Origin: Rhizobiaceae bacterium
GTDB lineage: Bacteria > Pseudomonadota > Alphaproteobacteria > Rhizobiales > Rhizobiaceae
Direction: 5' to 3'
DNA: 64,000 nt
Assembly (NCBI GenBank): GCA_023953905.1
Contig: JAMLJA010000004.1
Span: forward strand, 62,001 to 126,000
A program made the position numbers and the translations under genes. Shown one piece after another: positions 19,170-29,600 of the stretch (its first letter is position 1; every line of letters starts with the position of its first letter). The notes beneath the pieces were generated by a model. The model had not been told where the DNA came from. It did no database searches and saw nothing but the letters and a program-made list of their open reading frames with translations.

Positions 19170-20332
19170 GCGACACGCTCCAGCCGCGTGCCATCCATTG
19201 CCTCCAGCCCCTGCCTGACGCGAGCATCGAGAAGCCGCTTCTGCCGCGCATAGAATGCGCGCCCATCAACCAGTTGCGGGGATTTCGCTGTCGCGACCAT
19301 CGCGCTGGCAAATTCTCGCGGATCGTCGGTGACGTGACAATTGGGCGGAAGATAATCCACACCACGTAGCGAGTGACGCGTTGCCACCGAGGGCAATCCC
19401 AGTTCGAACGTCTCGATTGTCTTAAGCTGAACCCCGCTTCCCGACGTGCTTATCAGCGGGATCATGGCGGCTCCGCGGACAAACTCCACGGCGTCGGGAA
19501 CGCGGCCCACAAACTGGATGTTGGGTCGATCCACGGAGACATCGTCGGGCACGCTGCCGGCAATTCGCACCGAAAAATCGGCAGGCAGGAACGGAACGAC
19601 CTTTTCCAGGAACCAATCGAGGCCGATGCGATTTGGCTGCCACGTCCATGTCCCGATCAATGCCGCGTCGTAGAGCACGGGACGGGGTTCTGGTGCGTCG
19701 GGCGCCCTGCGGGCAACGAGCGGGAGCGTGACGGACCGATCATCTTCAACGCCGAGTGCGACCCTGTCTTCCTCCGACAATGTGAAAACGAACCGGGCCG
19801 ATGAACACAGGCGTTGCTCCAGCTTTTCCAGCAAGGCCGCCTCTCGCAGAAAAAGGAGGCGTTGTACGAAGCTCCGGGACGCGGCGGCATTCTCTCGCGC
19901 GGTCACGTGCTCGACATTCTGCGCGAGGAACATGGTCGGCTTATTGCGGAAACAGTCCTCAAAGGCGCCTGCAAGTTGCACTGAGTTCAATACATATCCA
20001 TCATAGGGTTCCAGTCCCGCCAGCGTCTCGCGAAGCGACTTCGGCGTCATCTCGCGCAGCTTTGCGGATGCGAAGGTCAGATTGGAACGCACCGCCTTTG
20101 CAAGCCATCGCAGCTTCGTCCCAAGTGATGCGGTGGCCGTCTTGACGTCAACCGCTCCGAGCACGACCGTGCGATCGGGATCTTCGGGCGTGCTGTCGGG
20201 CCAGCGAAAACCGACCACAACGACTTCGACGCCCGCACGCCGCAACGAATCCAGGATCGCCGCCGTTGCGATCTCGTTGCCGGATGTCTGGCGCCCATCA
20301 GGTATAATCGATGTTGCGAGGACGAGTTTCAT
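19166..20332 (-). CDS. GT4-like glycosyltransferase
   Basis: A 388-residue GT-B glycosyltransferase. The N-terminal Rossmann half begins with KLVLATSIIPDGRQTSGNEIA and contains a hinge near residue 210. The C-terminal half includes LIGTWTWQPNRIGLDWFLEKV, FVGRVPDAVEF, and the donor-binding GSGVQLKTIETFELGLPSVAT, which is the family E-x7-E-like region. The ATG at 20332 is used because the upstream ten codons look non-coding. First gene of the minus-strand three-gene operon; divergent from the GT2 gene with a 159-bp promoter gap. Specificity cannot be read from sequence. Confidence 0.85.
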   Translation of the reverse strand: MKLVLATSIIPDGRQTSGNEIATAAILDSLRRAGVEVVVVGFRWPDSTPEDPDRTVVLGAVDVKTATASLGTKLRWLAKAVRSNLTFASAKLREMTPKSLRETLAGLEPYDGYVLNSVQLAGAFEDCFRNKPTMFLAQNVEHVTARENAAASRSFVQRLLFLREAALLEKLEQRLCSSARFVFTLSEEDRVALGVEDDRSVTLPLVARRAPDAPEPRPVLYDAALIGTWTWQPNRIGLDWFLEKVVPFLPADFSVRIAGSVPDDVSVDRPNIQFVGRVPDAVEFVRGAAMIPLISTSGSGVQLKTIETFELGLPSVATRHSLRGVDYLPPNCHVTDDPREFASAMVATAKSPQLVDGRAFYARQKRLLDARVRQGLEAMDGTRLERVA

Positions 20333-20491
20333 ATTCTGCCCGTGTTTTCGCCCACATAGCAAAGCCGAGTGAACCGCTGCTTAAGGCGGCATGGATATGC
20401 CCCACTGCCGACGCCCGATTTCGTGCGCGAGGTTTAACGAATCCTTATGCGCGGAGGGGCTACAAGGCAGGGCCTCGAACCCTTTGGATCC

Positions 20492-21484
20492 ATGCCTCAA
20501 CGCACGTCTACGATCTCGGTCCACTCAAGAACGCCGGCGCTGAATGCCGATGCGGTGGAAGCTGTCGTGACGCTGCCGACCTTCAAGCGTCCACAGCAGG
20601 TGCTTGAAACGCTGGCCTCGCTCAAGGCGCAACAGACTGACCGGCGCTTTGCGATCATCGTCATGGAAAACGAAGCCGAGGAACGCGCGGGCGCACAGGC
20701 CGCCGCTCCCCTCTTCGAAAGCGGCGAGCTTTCCGGCATGGTGATCATCGCGCATGATCGCGGCAATTGCAGCGCCTACAATGCTGGGTGGGAAACCGCG
20801 CTCAAAGAATTCCCCGCTTTTCGGCGCCTTCTCGTGATCGACGACGACGAGGTCGCCGACCCGCTATGGCTGGAGCGGATGTGTTCCACCGCCGAGAAAC
20901 TCGACGTCGATATTGTCGGCGGTCCTCAGGTCCCCGTCTTTGCCAATGAGCAACAGGCCCGGCTTTCGAGCCATCCTGTCTTCGCGCCGCCCTACACGGC
21001 GACAGGACCGGTTCCGGCGCTCTATTCCTCCGGCAATCTGCTCGTCAGCAGGCCGGTGCTGGAACGTATGGGGCCGCCTTTTCTCGATCTGCGCTTCAAC
21101 TTCATGGGCGGGGGCGATTCCGACTTTCTGAGCCGATCGGCGCAGGCCGGTTTCAAGCTCGGATGGTGCGCGGAGGCAATCGTGCGCGAGGCGGTGCCGT
21201 CGCGTCGGACCGAGGCCGACTGGATCAGGGCCCGCAGCCTGCGCAACGGTGTGATTTCGACGCTCGTGGAAAAGAAGAAGCGCTCGGGCACACCTCTGGC
21301 CAATATCAAGGTCTTCGCCAAGAGCCTCGCTCTACTTGCAGCGTCGCCGTTCCGGGCGATCCTGCGACTTGTCGAGAGCTCCTCTCCGCAAATCGCAGTC
21401 TATCCGATCTATGTCGCCCTCGGACGCGTAATGGCGGAATTCGGCTATGCCAACGAACAATACCGCCAGCCTGAAAAGAACTGA
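20492..21484 (+). CDS. Glycosyltransferase family 2 protein
   Basis: A GT-A enzyme of about 330 residues. The N-terminal strand AVVTLPTFKRPQQVLETL is followed by RGNCSAYNAGWETAL and the DxD-like metal site LLVIDDDEVADPLWLERM (about residues 113-130). A second conserved region, FNFMGGGDSDFLSRSAQAGFK, corresponds to the ED motif area of GT2 proteins. The ATG at 20492 is preferred; an in-frame ATG 15 codons earlier lies in sequence that reads as leader. It overlaps the O-antigen ligase-like gene by 38 bp, indicating coupled translation. It probably adds a sugar to the repeat unit. Confidence 0.87.
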   Translation: MPQRTSTISVHSRTPALNADAVEAVVTLPTFKRPQQVLETLASLKAQQTDRRFAIIVMENEAEERAGAQAAAPLFESGELSGMVIIAHDRGNCSAYNAGWETALKEFPAFRRLLVIDDDEVADPLWLERMCSTAEKLDVDIVGGPQVPVFANEQQARLSSHPVFAPPYTATGPVPALYSSGNLLVSRPVLERMGPPFLDLRFNFMGGGDSDFLSRSAQAGFKLGWCAEAIVREAVPSRRTEADWIRARSLRNGVISTLVEKKKRSGTPLANIKVFAKSLALLAASPFRAILRLVESSSPQIAVYPIYVALGRVMAEFGYANEQYRQPEKN

Positions 21485-22772
21485 ACCGGCCTGGCTGGCG
21501 CGCGTTGTCGGGTCCACCCATGCCCCGACGGCCATCGCCGCCATCCTGCTGACGATCGTCTTCATCTCCTTTCGTCCGTTTCAGCCGCAAGGCGCAGGGC
21601 TCGATCCAGATGCGGGCGGCGACATCGTCAACCAGCTCGGGTTCAGCATGGTCGGCGGACTGGCCCTGTTCAGTCTGGTCACCTATGCCAATCCGCGTGT
21701 GGTCTCGATCTTCTTCAGCCCCTGGTGGCTGGCGATGCTCGGCTGCTTCGCATTTTCGATTACGCACGCACTCGACCCGTCGGCCACCGCGCGCGCCGGG
21801 CTTTTCACCCTTATCGGGCTCGTGACGGTCGTCGCCATTCTCTCCCTGCCGCGCGACGCTGATGCCTTTTCCACCGTGCTCGGCGTCTCGGGCGCCGCCG
21901 TCGTCGGCCTGAGCTATATCGGGCTCGTGCTGCTTCCAGGGGCCGCCATGCACAACGCCGCCGAAGTCGAATCGGAATTCGCCGGGCTTTGGCGCGGCGT
22001 CTTTGCCCACAAGAACATCGCCGGACCTGTCATGGCGGGGTTCAGCTTCGTGGGTATCTATCTTTTTCGGCGCGGCTGGAAGCTGCGTGGACTGGCGCTG
22101 CTGGCCGCGGCGATGTTCTTCATGGCCAACACGGGTTCAAAGACGACGGCCGGCCTCGTCCCGCTTTCGATTCTCATCGTGATGGTTCCGGGCCTTTTGG
22201 GAATGCGCGGACTGACAGTGTTTCTCGTTGCCGCCATCATGATCGGTACGGCGCTTGCGACCGTGGGAATGGTCTTCATCGAGCCTGTCAAACACCTGAT
22301 GCTGTCGCTTTTCCCTGACCTCACCTATACCGGCCGCACGTCGATCTGGGAATTCGCCGGAGAGATGATCGCCCGTCGACCCTGGACGGGCTACGGCTTC
22401 GACAGTTTCTGGGGCAAGATCTCGCTGGCCACGACCGATCACCCCATCGACCGCGCATGGGATGTGCGCAGGTCCGTGCACGGCCATGACGGCTATATCG
22501 ACATCGCCCTTTCGATGGGACTGCCTGCGCTCGGCGTCGCGATCATCACGTTTCTCATTGTGCCGATGCGTGACTATCTGCGCATTCCACTGAAAAAGGA
22601 AAACGTTCTGCTCGGCGACTTTTTCATGATGACGTTCATGTTCACCGCGCTGAACGCATTTCTGGAGAGCTTTTTCTTCCGACGTGTCGATCCAGTCTGG
22701 CTGTTCTTCGTGATCAGTGTCCTTGGCCTGCGTATGGTCGCCCGACGCATCATTCCAGCGCACCCCGCCTGA
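21447..22772 (+). CDS. O-antigen ligase/polymerase-like membrane protein (ExoQ/WaaL type)
   Basis: A 441-residue inner-membrane protein with about 10-12 hydrophobic segments. The long periplasmic loop near residues 290-350 carries the Wzy_C-type features TGRTSIWEFAGEMIARRPWTGYGFDSFW, with the conserved Arg, and HGHDGYIDIALSMGLP, with the conserved His-Asn/Asp-x-Tyr region. The PF04932-type family polymerises or ligates polysaccharide units from lipid carriers. It starts 38 bp before the end of the GT2 gene. With the flippase and Wzz-like protein in the same locus, a Wzx/Wzy-type pathway is likely. Confidence 0.85.
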   Translation: MPTNNTASLKRTEPAWLARVVGSTHAPTAIAAILLTIVFISFRPFQPQGAGLDPDAGGDIVNQLGFSMVGGLALFSLVTYANPRVVSIFFSPWWLAMLGCFAFSITHALDPSATARAGLFTLIGLVTVVAILSLPRDADAFSTVLGVSGAAVVGLSYIGLVLLPGAAMHNAAEVESEFAGLWRGVFAHKNIAGPVMAGFSFVGIYLFRRGWKLRGLALLAAAMFFMANTGSKTTAGLVPLSILIVMVPGLLGMRGLTVFLVAAIMIGTALATVGMVFIEPVKHLMLSLFPDLTYTGRTSIWEFAGEMIARRPWTGYGFDSFWGKISLATTDHPIDRAWDVRRSVHGHDGYIDIALSMGLPALGVAIITFLIVPMRDYLRIPLKKENVLLGDFFMMTFMFTALNAFLESFFFRRVDPVWLFFVISVLGLRMVARRIIPAHPA

Positions 22773-22833
22773 CATCGTTGCCGCTTGCACCTTGCCTGCG
22801 ACCGCACTAATCGAGGGCAACAGGAGTGGAAAC

Positions 22834-23652
22834 ATGGCGATCAAGGTTGTTCTGGTTGGATGCGGCAACATGGGCTACGCCATGCTTGCCGGCTGGCTCA
22901 AGTCAGGCCATCTCAAGCCGGCCGACGTTCTCGTCATTGAGCCGGCTGACGCGCTCAGGGAACGAGCCGCGATGCTCGGCGTCAGCACAGGAACCAGCGC
23001 CGATACAATTCCCTCACAGACTTCCCCGCAACTGATCGTCCTTGCCGTGAAGCCCCAGGTCATCCGCACCGTGGCCACCGGCTACAAGCGGTTTGCAGAT
23101 GGTGCGACGATCTTCCTCAGCGTCGCGGCCGGCACGTCCACGGCAGCTCTGTCGCAGATACTGGGCGATACCACGCCGATAGCGCGATGCATGCCCAACA
23201 CGCCCGCCGCAATCGGCAAGGGCATGATGGTGGTCTACGCGAATGCGCATGTGCCCGAGGCGGGTTTCGACTTCGTCAAAACGCTGCTGGCAACAAGCGG
23301 CGCGGTCGCGGAGATTGACGACGAAGGTCTGATGGATGCCGTCACGGCGGTGTCGGGTTCCGGCCCTGCCTATGTGTTTCATTTCATCGAGTGCCTGACC
23401 GACGCCGGCGTATCAGCAGGCCTCCCGCTCGAAACGTCGAAGCTGCTTGCAATGCAGACCGTTTTTGGCGCGGCCTCACTTGCGGCCGAGAGCAGCGAAG
23501 AGCCGGGGAGATTGCGCGAGCAGGTCACCAGTCCGAACGGCACGACCGACGCCGCACTGAATGTCCTCATGGGCGACGAGCGCTTGAAGAAGCTGATTGG
23601 CGAGGCGGTGGAAGCAGCGCGCCTTCGCTCGGAGGAACTCGGCCGCGACTGA
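22834..23652 (+). CDS. proC: Pyrroline-5-carboxylate reductase
   Basis: ProC reduces pyrroline-5-carboxylate to proline with NAD(P)H. The 272-residue protein has the Rossmann motif VLVGCGNMGYAML at residues 6-18, the AVKPQV strand near residue 68, RCMPNTPAAIGKGM near 118, and the family signature AVSGSGPAYVFHFIECLTDAG near 168, with TSPNGTTDAAL toward the end. The ATG at 22834 has a CAGGAG ribosome-binding site; the frame extends upstream to 22717 over the previous gene but without support. Monocistronic by appearance and convergent with the acyltransferase gene. Confidence 0.95.
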   Translation: MAIKVVLVGCGNMGYAMLAGWLKSGHLKPADVLVIEPADALRERAAMLGVSTGTSADTIPSQTSPQLIVLAVKPQVIRTVATGYKRFADGATIFLSVAAGTSTAALSQILGDTTPIARCMPNTPAAIGKGMMVVYANAHVPEAGFDFVKTLLATSGAVAEIDDEGLMDAVTAVSGSGPAYVFHFIECLTDAGVSAGLPLETSKLLAMQTVFGAASLAAESSEEPGRLREQVTSPNGTTDAALNVLMGDERLKKLIGEAVEAARLRSEELGRD

Positions 23653-23691
23653 CCAGCCATCTGGCCGGCAATCGACCGCTCCAAGGAATGT

Positions 23692-24972
23692 TCAGGTGGA
23701 TGGCGAAATCGCAGCGTTGTGGCCTGCGGTATTGACACCCTCGGCAGTTGGTCTTGCCCGATCCTGATCGCCAAGCCTCGCGACCCATGCCTTCGCGAGG
23801 CGCTGAAACGGGCGTTCCACAATGACATTGCCGATCCAGGCAACGATCACAACCGCAACGATCATCGCCAGCATCATGGCGGTGCCGAACACAGGCCCGT
23901 TCATTCCAAACCCATAGAATTGCTGGCCGACCATTTCGAAAGGCCCGACAATGTCCAGGCCCGTGACCTTCTCAGCCAGCGTCGCGACATTGATCATGCG
24001 CGATTGGACGAAGATGTGCACCATGTACACGCCATAGGAGAGCGCACCGAGCCACAGAAGCGGTCGCATGCGCAGCAGCCGGCTGACAAGGCCGCCCTCA
24101 TGCATGAACACCACGAGCGCCAGTCCAAACACGAAAGGTGCGGCAAAGCTCCAAGAATTGTGCGCGGCGAAGCTGACGAAAGCGCCCACCGCGACGATCA
24201 TCGCTATCTCGGCCAAGGTCCACACGATCACTGCCTGCCCGGCTGCAGCACGCGATGCCGCAATGCGGCCCCGCACAAGACCGTAAATCAAAGCCCCAAG
24301 CGAAAACCCGTAGATGCAGCGCACCAGGCCATATGCGAAGGTGGTATCCATGTATTCGCTGGTCGTGCCGAGCGTCAAAACGATCGGGCCGACCAACACC
24401 GCCGACACCAGAGCGATCCAGACGCGATCGCGCAGGATCATCACGACGGCACCGAACAGCACATAGGTCCAGAATTCGCTCGAGATGCTCCAGCTTGGCC
24501 CGTTCCAGACGAGTTGGTCCTCGATGCCCACACCATTCAGAAGCAACAATGACGAGACAAGCCCACCCAGATCGTTGCCATCCGTGAAGGGAAGCGCGCC
24601 ATCGCCTTGCAAGGCAGGTACCGCCCAGCGCAAAGCCTCGAACCCGACAAACAGCAGCAAGACGGCCACGTGGAGCGGATAGATGCGACCGAGCCGGAGA
24701 GCCATGAAACGCACATAGCTCGCGCCATCCACAATCTTGTCGCCATAGCCATGAGCAATCACGGCACCCGACAGGACGAAGAAATAGTCGACGAAAAGAT
24801 AGCCGCCGCGCACGACCGACGTTTCGGAAAGCCAGCCCGATGCGGGAAAATGCATCATGGCGACGATCACCGCGCAGATGCCTCGCCAGGAGTCGAGAGT
24901 TTCGAATCGCAACTTGGCCCGAACAGCCGGCTGCTTCGAAATGGAACGCATTCCCGTATCAAAATGGGTCAC
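23692..24972 (-). CDS. Acyltransferase 3 family membrane protein (OafA/ExoZ-like)
   Basis: A 426-residue multi-spanning protein with about ten transmembrane helices. The N-terminus carries the family motifs RFETLDSWRGICAVIVAMMHF (split over two conserved parts, with the R/E...H pattern) and GYLFVDYFFVLSGAVIAHGY. This family transfers acetyl, succinyl or similar groups to extracytoplasmic sugars. Its place at the end of the polysaccharide locus suggests decoration of that glycan, though a host-independent lipid or other target cannot be excluded. The start could also be the ATG seven codons inside (24951). Confidence 0.85.
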   Translation of the reverse strand: MTHFDTGMRSISKQPAVRAKLRFETLDSWRGICAVIVAMMHFPASGWLSETSVVRGGYLFVDYFFVLSGAVIAHGYGDKIVDGASYVRFMALRLGRIYPLHVAVLLLFVGFEALRWAVPALQGDGALPFTDGNDLGGLVSSLLLLNGVGIEDQLVWNGPSWSISSEFWTYVLFGAVVMILRDRVWIALVSAVLVGPIVLTLGTTSEYMDTTFAYGLVRCIYGFSLGALIYGLVRGRIAASRAAAGQAVIVWTLAEIAMIVAVGAFVSFAAHNSWSFAAPFVFGLALVVFMHEGGLVSRLLRMRPLLWLGALSYGVYMVHIFVQSRMINVATLAEKVTGLDIVGPFEMVGQQFYGFGMNGPVFGTAMMLAMIVAVVIVAWIGNVIVERPFQRLAKAWVARLGDQDRARPTAEGVNTAGHNAAISPST

Positions 24973-25090
24973 TTGCCCACCTTCCTCGTCAGTTTCTGCC
25001 GCTCACCGCCTGAGCACAACCGCACGATGGTGAAGCAAGCATGATACGTGCCGGAGGAAAACGAAATGCGAAGAAACGCTGTGCTCGGCG

Positions 25091-26404
25091 TCACGCAGTT
25101 TCGAGCATCTGTTCCTGAAGACGCCTAAGGCGGTAAAGGTTGGTCGACGTGTCCGGCACGGCGTTGCGCGTTGTGAGCAACTCGCCTTTTCTGACCGGCG
25201 CGAGAACCTTTCCGCCCTCAAGCAGCCCGACGGGCACGGCACCGGCCGCCCTCGCCTCTTCCACTGTCATGGTCCAGGAGCGGTAGCAGGTTTCACCAAT
25301 GGCATCGAAGGTTTCCCCCGCCGACAGGTCGCGTTTGGCAAGCGCGCACACTTCGGCCACCGGGGTCGGCAACGGAACCATATCCGGCCTGCCATAGAGC
25401 ATGATGCGGGCTGCCGTCAGCGGCACTTCGAGCGACGTCAGGTGATAGGGTCTGTGGAAGGTGTAGTATGGCCCATGACCGACATGGAGATCGTCCATAC
25501 GTTCGATCACGCGCGGATGGGTCGCCTCCACCACGACGAACACGCCAGGCGCCACGCCCTTGCCGATCGTATAGTCGACAACGCCCTTGCGGCTGAGCAA
25601 GCCGCCATCCTCGCGCGGGATCAACACTTTGGCGAGACTGTCGCGGTCGGCCTTCGGTCCGTGCATGCCCGGAACGTCAGGCACGAGGCCCGTCGCATTG
25701 GCGATCGCGCACATCTCGACCATCGTCTTCGAACCATCGACGAATTCGACCAGCATGCGCGGATTCATGTTCCGCCGTTCGGCCTCCTCGCGGTAGTCGT
25801 CCGGGACGGCATCGTGGTTCAGAGGATTGTTCTTGCCCTTGCCGGCCGACACGATCGTGTAGCCGAGTGCCGTCGCAAATTCGATCAGCTCCATGCAGGA
25901 AGATGGCTCGTCTCCCGCACCAACCGAATAGATGACGCCGAGCCGGTCCGCCTGCCGCTTGAGGTAAGGGCCGATGGTGACGTCGGCCTCCACGTTCATC
26001 ATGACGATATGCTTGCCATGCTCCATCGCCATCAGATCGAAGTCGGCCGCGACACCTGGCTTGCCGGTCGCGTCGATGACGACATCGACAAGCGGGTTTG
26101 TGACCAACAGTTCGTTGGAGGTGATGGCGATCCTGCCCGCCTCGATCGCGGCTGACAGCTTCGATTCCGTTGCGGCCTCGACCGCCGCGCTATCATCACC
26201 ATAGGCCATGCGCACCGCATTGCGTGCCGTATGCGGGCGCCGCGTGGACATGGCCACCAGTTCCACACCCTTCATCAGCATGCACTGGGTAACAAGGTCG
26301 GTGCCCATTTCGCCCGAGCCGATCACGCCGATGCGCACCGGCTTTCCTTCATCGGCACGTCGCGCGAGATCACGCGCCAGGCCGGTCAGCGCGACATTTG
26401 TCAT
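25091..26404 (-). CDS. SAF-domain NAD(P)-dependent oxidoreductase, DXR-like (DRL) family
   Basis: This 437-residue protein has an N-terminal Rossmann fold (RIGVIGSGEMGTDLV, residues 24-38), a middle region resembling homoserine dehydrogenase (GAGDEPSSCMELIEFATALG and AGKGKNNPLN), and a C-terminal SAF-type region (about 360-430, VGLLEGGKVLAPVRKGELLT). This layout matches the DRL group. One Brucella member is established to replace 1-deoxyxylulose-5-phosphate reductoisomerase in isoprenoid synthesis, while many paralogues have other or unknown roles. No isoprenoid gene is adjacent, and metH diverges from it. The family call is good; the reaction is open. Confidence 0.75.
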   Translation of the reverse strand: MTNVALTGLARDLARRADEGKPVRIGVIGSGEMGTDLVTQCMLMKGVELVAMSTRRPHTARNAVRMAYGDDSAAVEAATESKLSAAIEAGRIAITSNELLVTNPLVDVVIDATGKPGVAADFDLMAMEHGKHIVMMNVEADVTIGPYLKRQADRLGVIYSVGAGDEPSSCMELIEFATALGYTIVSAGKGKNNPLNHDAVPDDYREEAERRNMNPRMLVEFVDGSKTMVEMCAIANATGLVPDVPGMHGPKADRDSLAKVLIPREDGGLLSRKGVVDYTIGKGVAPGVFVVVEATHPRVIERMDDLHVGHGPYYTFHRPYHLTSLEVPLTAARIMLYGRPDMVPLPTPVAEVCALAKRDLSAGETFDAIGETCYRSWTMTVEEARAAGAVPVGLLEGGKVLAPVRKGELLTTRNAVPDTSTNLYRLRRLQEQMLETA

Positions 26405-26610
26405 GAGGTCTCAATCCGATCTTCGTTGAGGGCGGGAATAGCGGAACATGACGTGGCATTGCAACGGAACGTTGGCTCTCGCGGAAACAATACCCCTGTC
26501 TTGGAAGAGAAATCTGGTGAGGATCGAGGTCTGCAAGGCGATTTGACGGCACCGCGCCGCCTTGCACGCTTTGGGCGCAGGAAAGGTCATTTAATCGCCA
26601 TCGCATGTTG

Positions 26611-26630
26611 ACATAAAGATGTCCTTATGT
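26611..26630. promoter_or_regulatory. metH: SahR-like operator upstream of metH
   Basis: ACATAAAGATGTCCTTATGT is an imperfect palindrome (8 of 10 positions pair across the centre). It ends 41 bases before the metH ATG, where it could overlap the promoter. The form resembles, from memory, the operator of SahR, the ArsR-family S-adenosylhomocysteine-responsive repressor of methionine-cycle genes in Proteobacteria. No sahR gene is in the window. Confidence 0.6.
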
Positions 26631-26671
26631 GACTTGACGCGGATGCCGCATCGAGAACAGAGAGCGTCGCA

Positions 26672-29600
26672 ATGTCCATAGCCGATGAACTGTTCGGCCC
26701 GGTCGACGCCGCGCCGAACGGAACCGAAATCCTCGCCGCCCTACAAAACGCAGCGCGCGAGCGCATCCTTGTGCTCGACGGCGCGATGGGCACACAGATC
26801 CAGGGCCTGGGCTTTCAGGAAGATCATTTTCGCGGCGAGCGTTTTGCCGGCTGCAGTTGCCACCAGCAGGGCAATAACGATCTTCTCATTCTTACCCAGC
26901 CGCAGGCCATCGAGGACATCCATTTCGCCTATGCCATGGCGGGTGCGGATATCGTCGAGACCAACACCTTCTCCTCCACCCGTATCGCGCAGGCCGATTA
27001 TGGCATGGAGGACATGGTCTATGATCTCAACCGCGACGGCGCGCGCCTCGCCAAGCGCGCGATGCGCCGCGCCGAGCAGGAGGATGGCCGACGCCGTTTT
27101 GTGGCCGGTGCACTCGGACCCACGAACCGGACGGCGTCCATGTCCCCGGACGTCAACAATCCCGGCTACCGGGCTGTCACCTTCGACGATCTGCGCCTCG
27201 CCTATGGCGAACAGTTGCGCGGCCTCATCGATGGCGGCGCCGACATCGTGCTCATCGAGACGATTTTTGACACGCTCAATGCCAAGGCCGCGATCTTTGC
27301 GTGTGAAGAAATCTTCATCGAAAAGGGCATTCATCTCCCCGTGATGATTTCCGGCACGATCACGGATTTGTCGGGCCGTACACTTTCTGGGCAGACGCCA
27401 ACCGCCTTCTGGCATTCGATCCGTCATGCGAAGCCGTTTTCGGTCGGCCTGAACTGCGCGCTTGGCGCAGCGGCAATGCGCCCGCATCTGGCTGAACTGT
27501 CAGGTGCCGCCGATACGTTTATCTGTGCCTATCCCAATGCCGGACTGCCCAATGCCTTCGGGCAGTATGACGAAAGCCCGGAATTCATGGCCGCACAGGT
27601 CGAAGAGTTCGCGAGCGAGGGGCTGGTCAATATCGTCGGGGGGTGTTGCGGCTCGACGCCTGAGCACATCGCCGCAATAGCCGAAGCGGTACGCGCCCAT
27701 GCGCCACGCGGCGTGCCAACGCGTTCTCCTCTGATGCGTCTATCAGGACTGGAGCCGTTCACGCTCACGAAGGACATTCCTTTCGTCAATGTCGGCGAGC
27801 GCACCAATGTCACGGGTTCCGCGAAGTTTCGCAAACTGATCACGGCGGGTGACTATGCGGCCGCGCTGGACGTTGCGCGCGATCAGGTCGCCAATGGGGC
27901 CCAGATCATCGACATCAACATGGATGAGGGCCTTATCGACTCGCAAAAGGCGATGGTCGAGTATCTCAATCTGATCGCGGCAGAGCCCGACATCGCGCGC
28001 GTCCCGGTCATGATCGACTCCTCCAAATGGGACGTCATCGAAGCCGGATTGAAGTGCGTTCAGGGCAAGCCGATCGTCAATTCGATCTCCATGAAGGAGG
28101 GCGAGGACGCGTTTCTCCATCACGCCAAGCTCTGCCGCATGTATGGCGCGGCGGTCGTCGTCATGGCTTTCGACGAGGCCGGGCAGGCCGACACAAAGGC
28201 GCGGAAGGTGGAAATCTGCACGCGTGCCTACAAACTGCTGACCGAGAAGGCAGGGTTCGCACCGGAAGACATCATCTTCGATCCCAATGTGTTCGCGGTG
28301 GCGACCGGTATCGAGGAACACGACAATTACGGCGTCGACTTCATCGAGGCGACGGGGGAGATCACGTCAACCCTGCCGCATGTCCATGTCTCGGGCGGCG
28401 TTTCCAATCTTTCGTTTTCGTTCCGCGGAAACGAGCCCGTGCGCGAGGCCATGCATGCTGTGTTCCTCTACCATGCCATCCAGCGCGGCATGGATATGGG
28501 CATTGTCAATGCCGGCCAGTTGGCGGTTTACGACACCATCGAACCGGAACTTCGAGAGGCATGTGAGGACGTTGTTCTCAACCGGGTTCCAAAGGCTGGC
28601 GGAACCGCTACCGAGCGGTTGCTGGAAATCGCCGAGCGGTTCAAGGGCACCGCGGGCAAGGACGCCAAGGAGCGCGATCTCCGCTGGCGCGAATGGACCG
28701 TCGAGAAGCGTCTGGAACATGCTCTCGTCAACGGCATCACCGAATTCATCGACATCGACACCGAGGAAGCAAGGCAGAAGGCGGAACGCCCGCTGCATGT
28801 GATCGAAGGTCCGTTGATGGCTGGAATGAATGTCGTCGGGGACCTTTTCGGCGCCGGCAAGATGTTTTTGCCCCAGGTCGTGAAATCGGCTCGGGTGATG
28901 AAGCAGGCGGTCGCCCTGCTGCTGCCTTACATGGAGGCAGAGAAAGCGGCCAATGGCGGCGGCGAACGCGAAAGCGCCGGCAAGATCCTGATGGCGACCG
29001 TCAAGGGCGATGTGCATGACATCGGCAAGAACATCGTCGGCGTGGTTCTGGCCTGCAACAACTACGAGATCATCGATCTGGGCGTGATGGTGCCCGCCAC
29101 CAGGATTCTGGAGACGGCGCGCGCGATGAAGGTGGACGTCATCGGACTGTCGGGGCTGATCACCCCCTCGCTGGACGAGATGGTGCACGTCGCCTCCGAA
29201 ATGGAGCGCGGAGGCTTCGATATTCCACTTCTGATCGGAGGGGCGACGACGAGCCGTGTTCACACGGCGGTCAAGATCCATCCACGCTATGAACGCGGAC
29301 AGACCGTCTATGTGACGGATGCCAGTCGCGCTGTGGGTGTCGTTTCCAACCTGCTTTCAGCCGATACGGAGCCCGGTTACGTCGAGACGATACGGGCGGA
29401 ATACAAGAAGGTCACCGAGGCACATGAACGTTCGGAGCGCGACAAACAGCGCTTGCCGATCGCAAAGGCACGCGCCAATGCCCACCGGATCGACTGGACA
29501 GACTACGATCCGCCCAAGCCGTCATTCCTGGGCACGAGAGTATTCGGCAATTGGGACCTCGCGGAACTGGCCGGCTATATCGACTGGACGCCGTTCTTCC

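Noticed and set aside
26405..26671. A cobalamin or SAM riboswitch before metH
   Set aside because: No conserved core such as a B12 box or SAM-II pattern seen; the SahR-like palindrome explains control better.
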